From the NCBI GenBank assembly GCA_965207995.1, contig CBDBNG010000001.1:310001-374000 (forward strand): a stretch of DNA of 64,000 bases, written 5' to 3'. How positions within the stretch are numbered: position 1 is the stretch's first letter; every line of letters starts with the position of its first letter. The translations under genes and the position numbers were made by a program. The notes beneath the pieces were generated by a model. The model saw only the letters and a program-made list of their open reading frames with translations, searched no databases and was not told the origin of the DNA. The stretch comes from DAOUKH01 sp965207995. Lineage in GTDB: Bacteria; Chloroflexota; Dehalococcoidia; SHYB01. Shown here one piece after another: positions 26,213 to 35,372 of this stretch.

Positions 26213-29137
26213 GTGGGACGGGGATTCTTAGCTAGGGCTCGCGGCGCTCGGCTCGCCGCGCTGCCGGTCGTCCTGGCCGCGGTGGTCGCGGCCATTCTCA
26301 TTGGCTGCACGGTCCGGGCGCAGAGCGCGCCCACGGTGACGAGCGTGGAGGTCACGTCGAACGCGGGGGCCGATAACACCTACGCCTTCGGCGAGAGGAT
26401 CATCATCACGGTGCGGTTCAGCCAGGACGTGACCGTTACCGGAACGCCGCAGATCAAGATTGACATGGACCCCGCCGACTGGGGCGAGAAGACGGTCAAC
26501 TACACGGGCACCGTCGGCGACCTTGTGCTGTTCGTGTACACGGTGGTCGAGCCGAACTACTCGACGCAGGGCATCGCCGTCCTGGCGAACAGCCTGTCGC
26601 TGAACGGCGGCACGATCCGGTCGTCGTCGGGTACCAACGCGGTACTGACGCACACAGGGCTGGACCATGACCCCGAGCACAAGGTGAACTGGCAGCTCGC
26701 GCCGGCTCCGCCGTCGAATACACGGAGGGTGGGCCCGCAGTCGCTTCCGACGGCGACGCCAACGGCGACGCCCACTCCGGGCACGCCCCCGCCGTTGCAC
26801 CCGACCCTGGTTGTCACCCAGATCAGTATCGTTGAAAAAGAGGGTGAGCATGACCTGGGGCCGGGTACCGACAGGGTCTTCGGGCTGTGCGACGAGGTTT
26901 ACATTGATGTGACGTTCAACCGGGCGCTCAATGTGGGGGATCCCAATACTGACGGCAATGTCCCTCAAAGGGGCAAGCGGACGGAATTGCGGCTCCTGCT
27001 GGACTCCGATTCCGACCCCGTGAGCGCGAGGCATTACTACGGCCTTGGATCTACTGCACGGTTTTTGTGGGTTGTTGGCGGGACGGATTACAACCGAGAT
27101 GCCAACCCGAACTACACCTGTCCGGATGGCACCAGGGAAGTGTCCTACGATGGCATCGCGTTCCCTGCCAATGCGGTCACCCTCGGCGCTGCTGAGACCT
27201 GGACGATCCCTTCGCCGGCGCTTGGCCCGAACCGGAACTTCCAGGTGGACTCGACGGTGCCGCAGAACACGTCGGCGCATGACCTCGACTGCGCCGTCAA
27301 CCTGACGGCCGCGCAGGTCGACACCTACGAGATCGGCCTCTCGTGGACGGTCGACAACGGCTATGTGTTCTGCGACGCCGGCGGGTGGTTCGTCGACGTC
27401 AGGGAGGATGGCGGCACGTGGGGGTCTCAACGGGTCCCGGGCCCGACATCGTACCGAAAGTACCACCATGGGGGGGCGCAGTATGGCGTGGACTATGCGT
27501 TCCGCGTGCGGGCCGTCGACGGCCGGGGGCGGAGTGTTGCTGAGCCGGACGCTGCGTGGACCACGACGAGCAACGTCGTAGGTTTCCGACTGACCGGAGC
27601 CCCTCCTAGTCTTAGTGCTACTCTATACGGCCCTGGATTGGTAAGAGCTACTTGGCTGGATGCCAACGAAAGTCACCTCGATTCTCTTGACGGATATCTC
27701 CTGCGGTACAGGAAAGCGACCTCCCCTGATTGGACTACGCTGCCGGCGATAGTGGTGTGCTCGCCGAAGCCTTGCGAACAGCCGGAGTATAAAAGGTCAG
27801 ACAATAACCGCGATATCTGGGTATGGGAGGTCTACCTAGAGGATCTCCCTTACGGCGAGTATTACGTTCAGGCAGGCACGCAGGCGACGATAGACGGGCA
27901 AAGCCAGGTCTTATGGGGTCGGGAAGTCTTTGCACGAAGCAGGACTACCCCTCACAGAATATGGTTCATTGATGATTCCCCCGTCACGAATCTGAAAATC
28001 GGCAGGATATTTATGACGACGCGCACCAACTATGCTCAGTCGTCTGCTACCTGCAATGTCAACAACGGCACGATAAACTGCCCACCTGGTACGCTGGTCT
28101 CCTTGAACGTCTATGGGGGAGGCGTTTATGACGTAGCTGCTTTAGCAACGACCTTCGGGGTAACCGTCGATTGTAGCGTCAGGCCAGCGCTGTGTACGCG
28201 GGACGAACATGGCCAGCTACCTGCTACGGATACTTACGAATTCCCGACGATCAGCTCACAGATTTTAGTTCGGATAAACGCAGCGGGAGCTATTCGCTAC
28301 CTTGGAGCGTCCGGCGGTGACGGCAAGATAGTGATGAGTTGGTCTCCAGTCGCCCATAAGCAGATCGGGCAGACTTTCAACGTGTGCGCAGATGGGTCTA
28401 CCCAGAGTTCTTGTGAGACTGCCTCAGACAAGAGGGTGTTCAAGAACAAGGAGCTCGACTCCGTGATTGTTGAGTACCGGCGAGGCGTACATGGCGTCTA
28501 CGATGGCTGGACGAGTGTGCGGGTTGACCCGACCCTTACTCGCTACGAGCTGACCGGTCTCCCCTACGGCACCTATCAGGTCAGAGTGCGGCCGTGCATG
28601 GCAACGGTCGAGATTGTGAACGGCGTTGAGACGGGAGATTTGCTCCGGTGCATGTCCGTGGAGCCGGCCGCCAAGGAGGTTACGATCGAATATAGGGAGG
28701 TGAATACAACCTATACAGTTTACGGGTCATATGAGGACCCAGTAGGCGTTCTGCGTGGCCAGAACTCTCCTGTCGTGACATTAGAAGTCGCACCTGATCA
28801 CACCGGCCTTCCCGGTCCGGTCACAAGTGCGGAGATTACGCGCACGGGCAGAAGTGTCCTGTCGGCGACCTGGTTTGTTGTGCCCTACGAGGGCGGCGCG
28901 GCGATCTACGACTATCGCGTGCGCTACCGCCCGGTGGGTTCGCAGGCATGGAGCTACGTTCTGCTGCACTCCCCACCTTATGACATCACTTGCAGGTGGA
29001 GTGCGAATGGTGACTGCCTTCCGACTGGGAACAGGGAGATCACCGGCGTGTTTGGCTCGGGCGCCTACGAGGTCGAGATCCAGTCCCGCAACGCCAACGG
29101 CGAGAGCGCGTGGCTGCGCCTGCCCAACGTAGCGTGA
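26213..29137 (+). CDS. Large exported fibronectin-type-III-like repeat protein
   Basis: 974 residues. A basic N-terminus and hydrophobic helix (RLAALPVVLAAVVAAILIG) form an export signal. An Ig-like/SwmB-like domain follows (about residues 40-160, VTSVEVTSNAGADNTYAFGE), then a Pro/Thr linker (about 163-197) and a second such domain (about 198-345). Several fibronectin-III-like modules fill the rest, recognised by YRKATSPDWT, YRRGVHGVYDGW and YDYRVRYRPVGSQAW. Probably a cell-surface or secreted binding protein; ligand unknown. Roughly 27590-28790 is visibly less GC-rich than both flanks. The start is GTG 26213 with a weak GGTAGGG upstream. Confidence 0.75.
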   Translation: MGRGFLARARGARLAALPVVLAAVVAAILIGCTVRAQSAPTVTSVEVTSNAGADNTYAFGERIIITVRFSQDVTVTGTPQIKIDMDPADWGEKTVNYTGTVGDLVLFVYTVVEPNYSTQGIAVLANSLSLNGGTIRSSSGTNAVLTHTGLDHDPEHKVNWQLAPAPPSNTRRVGPQSLPTATPTATPTPGTPPPLHPTLVVTQISIVEKEGEHDLGPGTDRVFGLCDEVYIDVTFNRALNVGDPNTDGNVPQRGKRTELRLLLDSDSDPVSARHYYGLGSTARFLWVVGGTDYNRDANPNYTCPDGTREVSYDGIAFPANAVTLGAAETWTIPSPALGPNRNFQVDSTVPQNTSAHDLDCAVNLTAAQVDTYEIGLSWTVDNGYVFCDAGGWFVDVREDGGTWGSQRVPGPTSYRKYHHGGAQYGVDYAFRVRAVDGRGRSVAEPDAAWTTTSNVVGFRLTGAPPSLSATLYGPGLVRATWLDANESHLDSLDGYLLRYRKATSPDWTTLPAIVVCSPKPCEQPEYKRSDNNRDIWVWEVYLEDLPYGEYYVQAGTQATIDGQSQVLWGREVFARSRTTPHRIWFIDDSPVTNLKIGRIFMTTRTNYAQSSATCNVNNGTINCPPGTLVSLNVYGGGVYDVAALATTFGVTVDCSVRPALCTRDEHGQLPATDTYEFPTISSQILVRINAAGAIRYLGASGGDGKIVMSWSPVAHKQIGQTFNVCADGSTQSSCETASDKRVFKNKELDSVIVEYRRGVHGVYDGWTSVRVDPTLTRYELTGLPYGTYQVRVRPCMATVEIVNGVETGDLLRCMSVEPAAKEVTIEYREVNTTYTVYGSYEDPVGVLRGQNSPVVTLEVAPDHTGLPGPVTSAEITRTGRSVLSATWFVVPYEGGAAIYDYRVRYRPVGSQAWSYVLLHSPPYDITCRWSANGDCLPTGNREITGVFGSGAYEVEIQSRNANGESAWLRLPNVA

Positions 29138-29625
29138 CCCCTGGCTAGGGCCAGATCTGTTCGCTGCCGCGCCGGGGCTCCGGTTGTAGGAAAGCGGGCG
29201 CGTCGCGACACGCCCCTACAGGGGAAGGCGGGCCGGCGTCGGGCGGTGCGCTACGTTGACGTTGGCGCACCCCTCTCCACGCCCCGCCCTCACCCCAACC
29301 CTCTCCCAGCGGGAGAGGGGGAGACCACCCGGCCCCTGCCCTCCCTCAGTCCCTCCCAGAGGGAGGGAGGTTTAAGGTGGCGTTCCCAGGGGGAGAGAGG
29401 TTTAAGGGGTGGCGCGGGGCGGTCTTCCCTCTCCCCCTCTGGGGGAGATTTGAGAGAGGGCGCGCGCCGTCAGGCGCGCGAGCGCCCGCAGGGCGCTGCT
29501 CCCCACAACCGGACCCGCTTTACGAAGGTCTCCGGGGGAGAAGAGGGAGACCACCCCGCCCCTGCCCGCCCTCAGTCCCTCCCAGGGGGAGAGAGGTTTA
29601 AGGTGGCGTTCCCAGAGACTCACGC
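29138..29625. repeat. Repeat-filled gap of about 490 bp
   Basis: Family A is at 29196-29225 and family B at about 29350-29404. A reversed family D block at about 29430-29505 contains GGGGGAGATTTGAGAGAGGG, then GGCGCGCGAGCGCCC. A GGTCTCCGGGGGAGAAGAGG block at about 29528 and a B remnant at about 29575-29603 complete it. No gene seen. Confidence 0.8.
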
Positions 29626-31128
29626 ATGACGGCGCGCGCTGCGCTTCTCCGATATTCGCTTGTTGGCGTTGCAATCGTCTTGGCTCTCGTGCTGGGCTTG
29701 AAGGGATGCACCGCCGGCGACCCCTCCCCCCACGCGGCATGCCGCGGGTTGGAGGATGCCGCCTTCCCTTCGGGCGCTACCTCGCTGAAGGAACGCATCG
29801 CGAGGTCCGACGTGGTCGCCAGGGTGCGGTTGCAGTCGGTTGCCGCCGGGGCGGCGGGTTGGCATCCCGCATGCAACGAGTGGCCCGGCACGCACGTCGG
29901 CACGATGGAGCACCGGCTCAGGGTGCTGGAATACCTGAAGGGCAGCGGGGGCGGCGAGATCATAGCGGTGGCGTACGACGATGACCTCTCGCTCGCTCTT
30001 GGTTCCGCGGAGCTCGCCCGCGAGCACGGCACGACCCTTGTCGCCGGTCGCGACGCGCGGTGGGATGCGCGAGATGCGATTGTCTTCCTACGGGCCGATC
30101 CCCCGTGGTTGCCGGACTTTCCGCAACAGGGGCGCTACGTCTTGGGTCACGTCACTCGTCTAGACGCCGGCGCGTACTCCATCGACAGTCCGTGGGACAA
30201 GACGTGGCTCCCCGAGGAGACTTCGGGCGATGCATCCGGGGCATCCGGGGCATCCGGTACCCAGCGGTTCCTGCTGGATGCGGGCGCGGCCGCGGGCGCG
30301 GGAGGGGCGTCGGGCCAGTCTGGGGGCACGCCGACGATCACGCTGGATGAGATGAAGGCGGAGATCGCCGGTGTGGAACGTGAGGTCGCGGCCGGCGGCG
30401 GATCGGACGCCTACCGTGCCTGCATCTACGAAAAGCACAAGTGGGAGCGGCGGTCCAACGCCAAGAAGCGCCCGGACGGGACCTACCCCTACAGCAGATA
30501 TGACGAATCCATGGCTTCCGGCCGACCCGCCGGGGTGCAGGCGCACACCTACCGAAACGGTCCGGAGCTGGAGCCGAGGTTTCGAAGGGCGGGCGAGTTC
30601 TTTGCCGGGGGCCGCGACCGGGCCCTGTTCGTGCCGCGGCGGTCGGGAGCGTTCGACACGGCGCGGCCGCTGCCCGCCGGGGAATACAAGTTCAACACGT
30701 ATTACATGTTTCATAGTGAAATCCTCTGCGACGCCATTCCCGAGGCGGCAAAGAGGCGGTTCGAGGTCTTCGTCACCGTCACCGCGCCTACCGGGACGGT
30801 GCACGAGGCCTTCTTCGACCCCGTGGCCATCGGGACGGCGGTGGGAGCGGGCACGTCGAACGGGGCGCTTGAGCCGGCGGCATTCACCGTGGGCGGGGTG
30901 AGCACGGCGCTCCAGACGCTGAAGTGGCAGAACGGCAGCCTGACGCTGGAGCTGAGCTCCGCGGCGTCGCTGTCGGGCCACGCGCTCGACTTCATCGCCC
31001 TCGACGGATCGGTGTCGCGGTCGCTCGTGGGCGGCGCCACCGCGGCGTCGAACCACACCTGGAGCATCGCGGACCCGCCCTGGCAGGCCGGCGATCTGCT
31101 GATGCTCCGCATCCGCGAGCAGGGTTAG
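29626..31128 (+). CDS. Exported protein of unknown function
   Basis: 500 residues. A hydrophobic N-terminal helix (SLVGVAIVLALVLGL) ends at KGC, a poor lipobox, so it is either a lipoprotein or a membrane-anchored protein. About residues 30-190 look like a domain with EHRLRVLEYLKG. A Gly/Ala/Ser linker at about 200-235 includes a nine-base unit GCATCCGGG repeated three times (30232-30257). The C-terminal part from about 380 is beta-rich with FVTVTAPTGTVHEAFFDPVA and WSIADPPWQAGDLLMLRI. I do not recognise a named family. Confidence 0.65.
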   Translation: MTARAALLRYSLVGVAIVLALVLGLKGCTAGDPSPHAACRGLEDAAFPSGATSLKERIARSDVVARVRLQSVAAGAAGWHPACNEWPGTHVGTMEHRLRVLEYLKGSGGGEIIAVAYDDDLSLALGSAELAREHGTTLVAGRDARWDARDAIVFLRADPPWLPDFPQQGRYVLGHVTRLDAGAYSIDSPWDKTWLPEETSGDASGASGASGTQRFLLDAGAAAGAGGASGQSGGTPTITLDEMKAEIAGVEREVAAGGGSDAYRACIYEKHKWERRSNAKKRPDGTYPYSRYDESMASGRPAGVQAHTYRNGPELEPRFRRAGEFFAGGRDRALFVPRRSGAFDTARPLPAGEYKFNTYYMFHSEILCDAIPEAAKRRFEVFVTVTAPTGTVHEAFFDPVAIGTAVGAGTSNGALEPAAFTVGGVSTALQTLKWQNGSLTLELSSAASLSGHALDFIALDGSVSRSLVGGATAASNHTWSIADPPWQAGDLLMLRIREQG

Positions 31129-31937
31129 AGAGCGGAGACCGGCACGATCGCTGCGGACGGCGACGGGTTCGCGGGTGGCAAAGGGGCACGGGCGCGTCGC
31201 GACGCGCCCCTACAGGGGAAGGTGGGCCGGCGTCGGGCGGCGCGGGGCGGTCTTCCCTCTCCCCCTCTGGGGGAGATTTGAGAGAGGGCGCGCGCCGTCA
31301 GGCGCGCGAGCGCCCGCGGGGCGCTGCTCCCCCACAACCGGCCCCGCTTTACGAAGGTCTCCGGGGGAGAAGAGGGAGACCACGCCGCCCCAGGGCGCGT
31401 CGCGACGCGCCCCTACAGGGGAGGGCGGGTAGGCGTCGGGTGGCGCGGGGTGGTCTTCCCTCTCCCCCTCTGGGGGAGATTTGAGAGAGGGCGCGCGCCG
31501 TCAGGCGCGCGAGCGCCCACGGGGCGCTGCTCCTCCACAACCGGCCCCGCTTTACGAAGGTCTCCGGGGGAGAAGAGGAAGACCACACCCCGCCCCAGGG
31601 CGATTCGTGAATCGCCCCTACAGGGGAGGGCGGGTAGGCGTCGGGTGGCGCGGGGCGGTCTTCCCTCTCCCCCTCTGGGGGAGATTTGAGAGAGGGCGCG
31701 CGCCGTCAGGCGCGCGAGCGCCCGCAGGGCGCTGCTCCCCATATTGCGAAGGTCTCCCGGGGGATAGCGGGGAAACCACCCCGCCGCTGCCCGCCCTCAG
31801 TCCCTCCCCAGAGGGAGGGAGGTCTAAGGTGGTCCCTCCCAGAGGGAGGTTTAACCTTCACCCCTCGAATCTGGTGGGCTATCATGGGGCGCGGCGCGGA
31901 AGGCCGCGCCCGTGAACATCGCCTTTCTGGAGAATCA
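31129..31937. repeat. Three tandem composite repeat units plus tail
   Basis: Three successive units begin at 31190, 31393 and 31598 (periods 203 and 205 bp). Each consists of a family A palindrome with CTACAGGGG, a GCGTCGGG..GGCGCGGGG link, a reversed family D block and a GGTCTCCGGGGGAGAAGAGG end. Units 1 and 2 carry the CGCGTCGCGACGCG form of the A stem, unit 3 the CGATTCGTGAATCG form. A shortened end and family B palindromes run to about 31855. Then comes the leader of the aminotransferase gene. Confidence 0.88.
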
Positions 31938-33095
31938 ATGAAGCTCGCCAACCGCATCGAACAGCTTCCGCCCTACCTCTTCGTCGAGATCAGCAAGAAG
32001 ATCAACGAGAAGCGCGCCCAGGGCATCGACGTCATCACCTTCGCCATCGGCGACCCCGACCTGCCAACGCCGGAGCGCATCCTCGACACGCTCCACGCGG
32101 CGTCGGACGAGCCCGCCAACCACCGCTACCCGGAGTCGGAGGGCTTGCCCGAGCTGCGCCAGGCCGTCGCCGACTGGTACGGCCAGCGCTTCGGCGTCAC
32201 CCTCGACCGCGATACGGAAGTGCTGCCCCTGATCGGCGCCAAAGAGGGCATCGGCCACATGGCCCTCTGCCTGATCGACCCCGGCGACATCGCCCTCGTG
32301 CCGGATCCGGCCTACCCGGTCTACTCCATCGGGACGATGTTCGCCGGCGGCGAGACGCACTGGCTGCCGCTGGAGGAGGAGAACGGCTGGCTGCCCGACC
32401 TCGGCGCGATTCCCGAGGACGTCGCCCGCAAGGCCAAGGTCATCTGGGTCAACTACCCCAACAACCCGACCGGCGCGGTGGCCGACATCGGCTTCTACAA
32501 CGACCTCGTCGCCTTCGCCAAGAAGTACGACATTGCGGTCTGCCACGACGCCCCCTACAGCGAGATCGCCTACGACGGCTACCGTCCCGTGAGCCTCTTG
32601 GAGGCGAAGGACGCCATGGACGTGGGCATCGAGTTCCACTCGCTCTCCAAGAGCTACAACATGACCGGCTGGCGCGTCGGCATGGCCGTGGGCAACGCGG
32701 GCTTGATCAACGCGCTGATGCGGGTGAAGTCGAACCTCGACTCCGGCATCCCGCAGGCGGTCCAACTGATGGCCATCGAGGCGCTGCGCGGCTCCCAGGA
32801 CTGCGTCGCCGAGAACGTCGCCGTCTACCAGCGGCGGCGCGACAAGCTCGTCGCGGCCCTCACCAAGATCGGGATGTCCGTCGTGCCGCCGCAGGCCAGC
32901 CTCTACGTCTGGGCGCGGATCCCGGAGGGGTACACGTCCGCCGACTACGCCGCCAAGCTCATCGAGGAAGCCGCCGTGGTGGTGACGCCGGGGAGCGGCT
33001 ACGGCCAGTACGGCGAGGGCTACGTGCGGCTCTCCCTGACGCTGGCCGACGACCAGCTCGACGAAGGGGTGCGGCGCATCGCGGAGCTCGCCTGA
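31938..33095 (+). CDS. dapL: LL-diaminopimelate aminotransferase (DapL-like)
   Basis: 385 residues from ATG 31938, with TGGAGA 4-10 nt upstream. Fold-type I aminotransferase: FAIGDPDLPTP at the start, GAKEGIGHM, YPNNPTGAVA, HDAPYSEIAYDG, then SLSKSYNMTGWRVG with the PLP Lys. PVYSIGTMFAGGE and SGIPQAVQ resemble DapL, which makes LL-diaminopimelate from tetrahydrodipicolinate. A broader aspartate-type aminotransferase is the alternative. The open frame upstream of 31938 is repeat sequence. Confidence 0.85.
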   Translation: MKLANRIEQLPPYLFVEISKKINEKRAQGIDVITFAIGDPDLPTPERILDTLHAASDEPANHRYPESEGLPELRQAVADWYGQRFGVTLDRDTEVLPLIGAKEGIGHMALCLIDPGDIALVPDPAYPVYSIGTMFAGGETHWLPLEEENGWLPDLGAIPEDVARKAKVIWVNYPNNPTGAVADIGFYNDLVAFAKKYDIAVCHDAPYSEIAYDGYRPVSLLEAKDAMDVGIEFHSLSKSYNMTGWRVGMAVGNAGLINALMRVKSNLDSGIPQAVQLMAIEALRGSQDCVAENVAVYQRRRDKLVAALTKIGMSVVPPQASLYVWARIPEGYTSADYAAKLIEEAAVVVTPGSGYGQYGEGYVRLSLTLADDQLDEGVRRIAELA

Positions 33096-33186
33096 CGAGC
33101 CGCGGAAAAGAAGGAGCGGCGGTATAGCCAAACGCGCTACGCCAACGCGCCCGCCGGTCGAGCGGGCCGTCCTCGCCGGAGTCTCG

Positions 33187-34302
33187 GTGCAGTCCGAGCG
33201 CGCCGTGCTGTCGCTTGATGACTCCCTCGACGAACTGGGGGAGCTTGCCAGGTCCGCCGGCGCCCAGGTCGTCGCCGTCTTCGGTCAGCGCCTCCAGAAG
33301 CGCACCAACACCTATCTCGGCCGCGGCAAGCTCGCGGAGATCGCCCAAGCGGCCCGCGACCGGCACGCCGACGTCGTCATCCTCGATGACGAGCTCACCC
33401 CGGCCCAACAGCGCGTCGTCGAGGACACGACGCGGGTCAAGGTTATCGACCGCACCGCGCTCATCATCGACATCTTCGCCAAGCGCGCCCAGACGCGCGA
33501 GGGGCGGCTCCAGGTCGAGCTTGCGCAGCACGAGTACCTGCTCCCCCGGCTCGCGGGGCAGTGGTCGCACCTCGAACGGCTCGGCGGCGGGATCGGCACC
33601 CGCGGCCCGGGCGAGACGCAGATCGAGACCGACCGCCGCCTCGTCCGGGGCCGCATCGCCAGGCTGAAGCGCGAGATCGAGTCGGTGCGCAACCGCCGCT
33701 CGCTCTACCGTGAGCGGCGCAAGAAGCAGGGCATCCCCATCGTCTCGATGGTGGGGTACACGAACGCGGGCAAGAGCACCCTCTTCAACCAGATCGGGCG
33801 CGCCGACGTGCGCGTCCGCGACCAGCTCTTCGCCACCCTCGACCCGGTGACGCGCCGCGCCCGGCTCCCGTCGGGCAGCCCCTTCCTGGTTAGCGACACC
33901 GTCGGCTTCATCAACAAGCTGCCCACGACGCTCGTCGCCGCCTTCCGCGCCACCCTCGAGGAGATCGCCGAGGCCGACGTCCTCGTCCACGTCGTCGACA
34001 TGACCCATCCCAACGCCGCGGGGCAGGTCGACGTGGTGACGCGGACGCTCGAAGAGCTGGGCCTCGCCGACCGGCCCACCGTGCTCGTCCTGAACAAGGC
34101 CGATCTCGCCCTCCCCGAGGCGCGGAGCGAGGCCGAGCTCTACGAGGCTGCCGCCGGCCTCTTCGACGGCGCGGGACCGCCGGAGGAGGGCGTGGTGCTC
34201 GCCTCCGCCCTCCACGGCTGGGGCATCGGCAAGCTCCTCGCCGCGGTCGAGGAGCGCGTCGACGACGAGCCCCTGCCCGACGGCGTCTACGAAATCGGCT
34301 GA
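33187..34302 (+). CDS. hflX: GTPase HflX
   Basis: 371 residues from GTG 33187. The N-terminal HflX domain has TNTYLGRGKLAEIAQAA and GGIGTRGPGETQIETDRR. The G domain shows GYTNAGKSTLFN (G1), DTVGFINKLP (G3) and NKADL (G4). HflX is a ribosome-splitting GTPase. The frame continues upstream without ATG, GTG or TTG and encodes VERAVLAGVSVQ, the usual HflX first strand. An AAGGAG at 33111-33116 is followed after 7 nt by ATA (33124), then AKRATPT. The real start may therefore be ATA 33124, giving 392 residues. Shown here from the first ordinary start. Confidence 0.92.
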   Translation: MQSERAVLSLDDSLDELGELARSAGAQVVAVFGQRLQKRTNTYLGRGKLAEIAQAARDRHADVVILDDELTPAQQRVVEDTTRVKVIDRTALIIDIFAKRAQTREGRLQVELAQHEYLLPRLAGQWSHLERLGGGIGTRGPGETQIETDRRLVRGRIARLKREIESVRNRRSLYRERRKKQGIPIVSMVGYTNAGKSTLFNQIGRADVRVRDQLFATLDPVTRRARLPSGSPFLVSDTVGFINKLPTTLVAAFRATLEEIAEADVLVHVVDMTHPNAAGQVDVVTRTLEELGLADRPTVLVLNKADLALPEARSEAELYEAAAGLFDGAGPPEEGVVLASALHGWGIGKLLAAVEERVDDEPLPDGVYEIG

Positions 34303-34602
34303 GGGCGCTTTCCGATTCTATCTAAGGCCGGCGCCACGCAGCGCACTACCTTCTCGCACCGTCGACTGTTCGAAATCCAAGACTTCGCGAGAGAAATCTA
34401 ACGTCCCGCCGATCTGCCGTTCTACCCCCCGCGGGCCTTGCGGGCGGCACGAATTTTTCTTGCGTCAGCCCTGTTGACGAGACCAATTACGAACTGGCGT
34501 TCCAAAAACGCTTGACATGTTTAGAACGCACGTGCTACCGTGACATCACAGACTTAGAACGCACGTTCCGTTTCAGGAATACGCACGGTGCGGAGGCACG
34601 GC
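34303..34602. promoter_or_regulatory. Promoter region with two SOS (LexA) boxes
   Basis: TTGACA at 34512-34517 is a good -35, with a TACCGT at 34536-34541 as possible -10. GAACGCACGTGC at 34524-34535 (one mismatch) and GAACGCACGTTC at 34557-34568 (perfect) fit the GAACnnnnGTTC SOS box of Gram-positive-type LexA. Both lie within a directly repeated 13-mer TTAGAACGCACGT, 33 bp apart, bracketing the putative -10. The first 200 bp of the gap hold no gene. A weak hairpin CCCGC/GCGGG at about 34429 precedes TTTTT at about 34454 and may end hflX transcripts. Confidence 0.65.
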
Positions 34603-35289
34603 ATGGCGATCACGACACAGCGGCGCGAACAAAGGGACGACTCCCTTCAACCGGCGCTCTTCGGCGCCGAAGTCCTGAGCCTTCCGGCGCGGCACGTAGA
34701 CGAGCCGCGCGGCCCGCGCCTGCTCCCGGAAGAGGGCGGACGCAGCGGGCGGCTCTTCTCTCTAAGTCAGCGCCGCAACCTGCAGGGTGACCACGAGCGG
34801 CAGTCCGCTCCCGAGCCCGGCAGGCGCTACGCCGCTTCCATCGTGGTGAGCCGCCCTTCCGCTCCCGGCGGGGCGCCGGCGGCGACGGTCACCATCGGCG
34901 AGCTGTCCATCGACAGCGGCCCGCTCCTCATCGTCGACCATACCCGCACCACCGTCGACGGACGGAACTCCCTCGCCGGCTTGGTCGCGGCGGTCGAACG
35001 GACGTGGGGATGCCTCGCGGCCCCGGTCACGGACGGGCCGGAAGCACGGTACGGGCTGGCGGAGGCGCTGAGGACCGCCGCGGCGAACGGCGGCATCCAC
35101 GTCTACCGGCAGGACCACTCCCAGGAACGGCACGACTTCGAGGCGCAGGTGGTCGGAGCGCGGGCGCGGACCGGCGGTGGCCGCTTCACCCTCGATCACG
35201 GCCCGCAAGACGACGCCTACGTCGTGGGTCTGGGCCTGTTCCTGCGAGCGGCGGAGCGCGTCGCGCCTCCAATGCGGCGGGCCGCCTAG
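34603..35289 (+). CDS. Unknown protein under predicted SOS control
   Basis: 228 residues from ATG 34603, with GGAGG at 34592-34596. The N-terminal third is basic and probably unstructured (QRREQRDDSLQPALFGAEV). From about residue 80, IVVSRPSAPGGAPAATVTIG and LLIVDHTRTT suggest a mixed alpha/beta domain. The C-terminal RFTLDHGPQDDAYVVGLGLF loosely recalls the end of RNase H-fold nuclease or terminase domains, but I cannot prove it. Two LexA-type boxes directly upstream suggest DNA-damage induction. No named family recognised. Confidence 0.7.
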   Translation: MAITTQRREQRDDSLQPALFGAEVLSLPARHVDEPRGPRLLPEEGGRSGRLFSLSQRRNLQGDHERQSAPEPGRRYAASIVVSRPSAPGGAPAATVTIGELSIDSGPLLIVDHTRTTVDGRNSLAGLVAAVERTWGCLAAPVTDGPEARYGLAEALRTAAANGGIHVYRQDHSQERHDFEAQVVGARARTGGGRFTLDHGPQDDAYVVGLGLFLRAAERVAPPMRRAA

Positions 35290-35372
35290 CTTTCTGAAGA
35301 AACCTTAGCTGAGCGAAACACAAGAAACGAACGCAAACACGGATGGATTGGAAGCAGCGGAGGTTACCGGCG

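Noticed and set aside
31190..31800. CRISPR array
   Set aside because: Units are about 204 bp and composed of palindromic modules found elsewhere. There are no 25-40 bp repeats with unique spacers and no cas genes.
34368..34377. tRNA T-arm-like GTTCGAAATC
   Set aside because: No acceptor stem, anticodon arm or CCA end fits around it.
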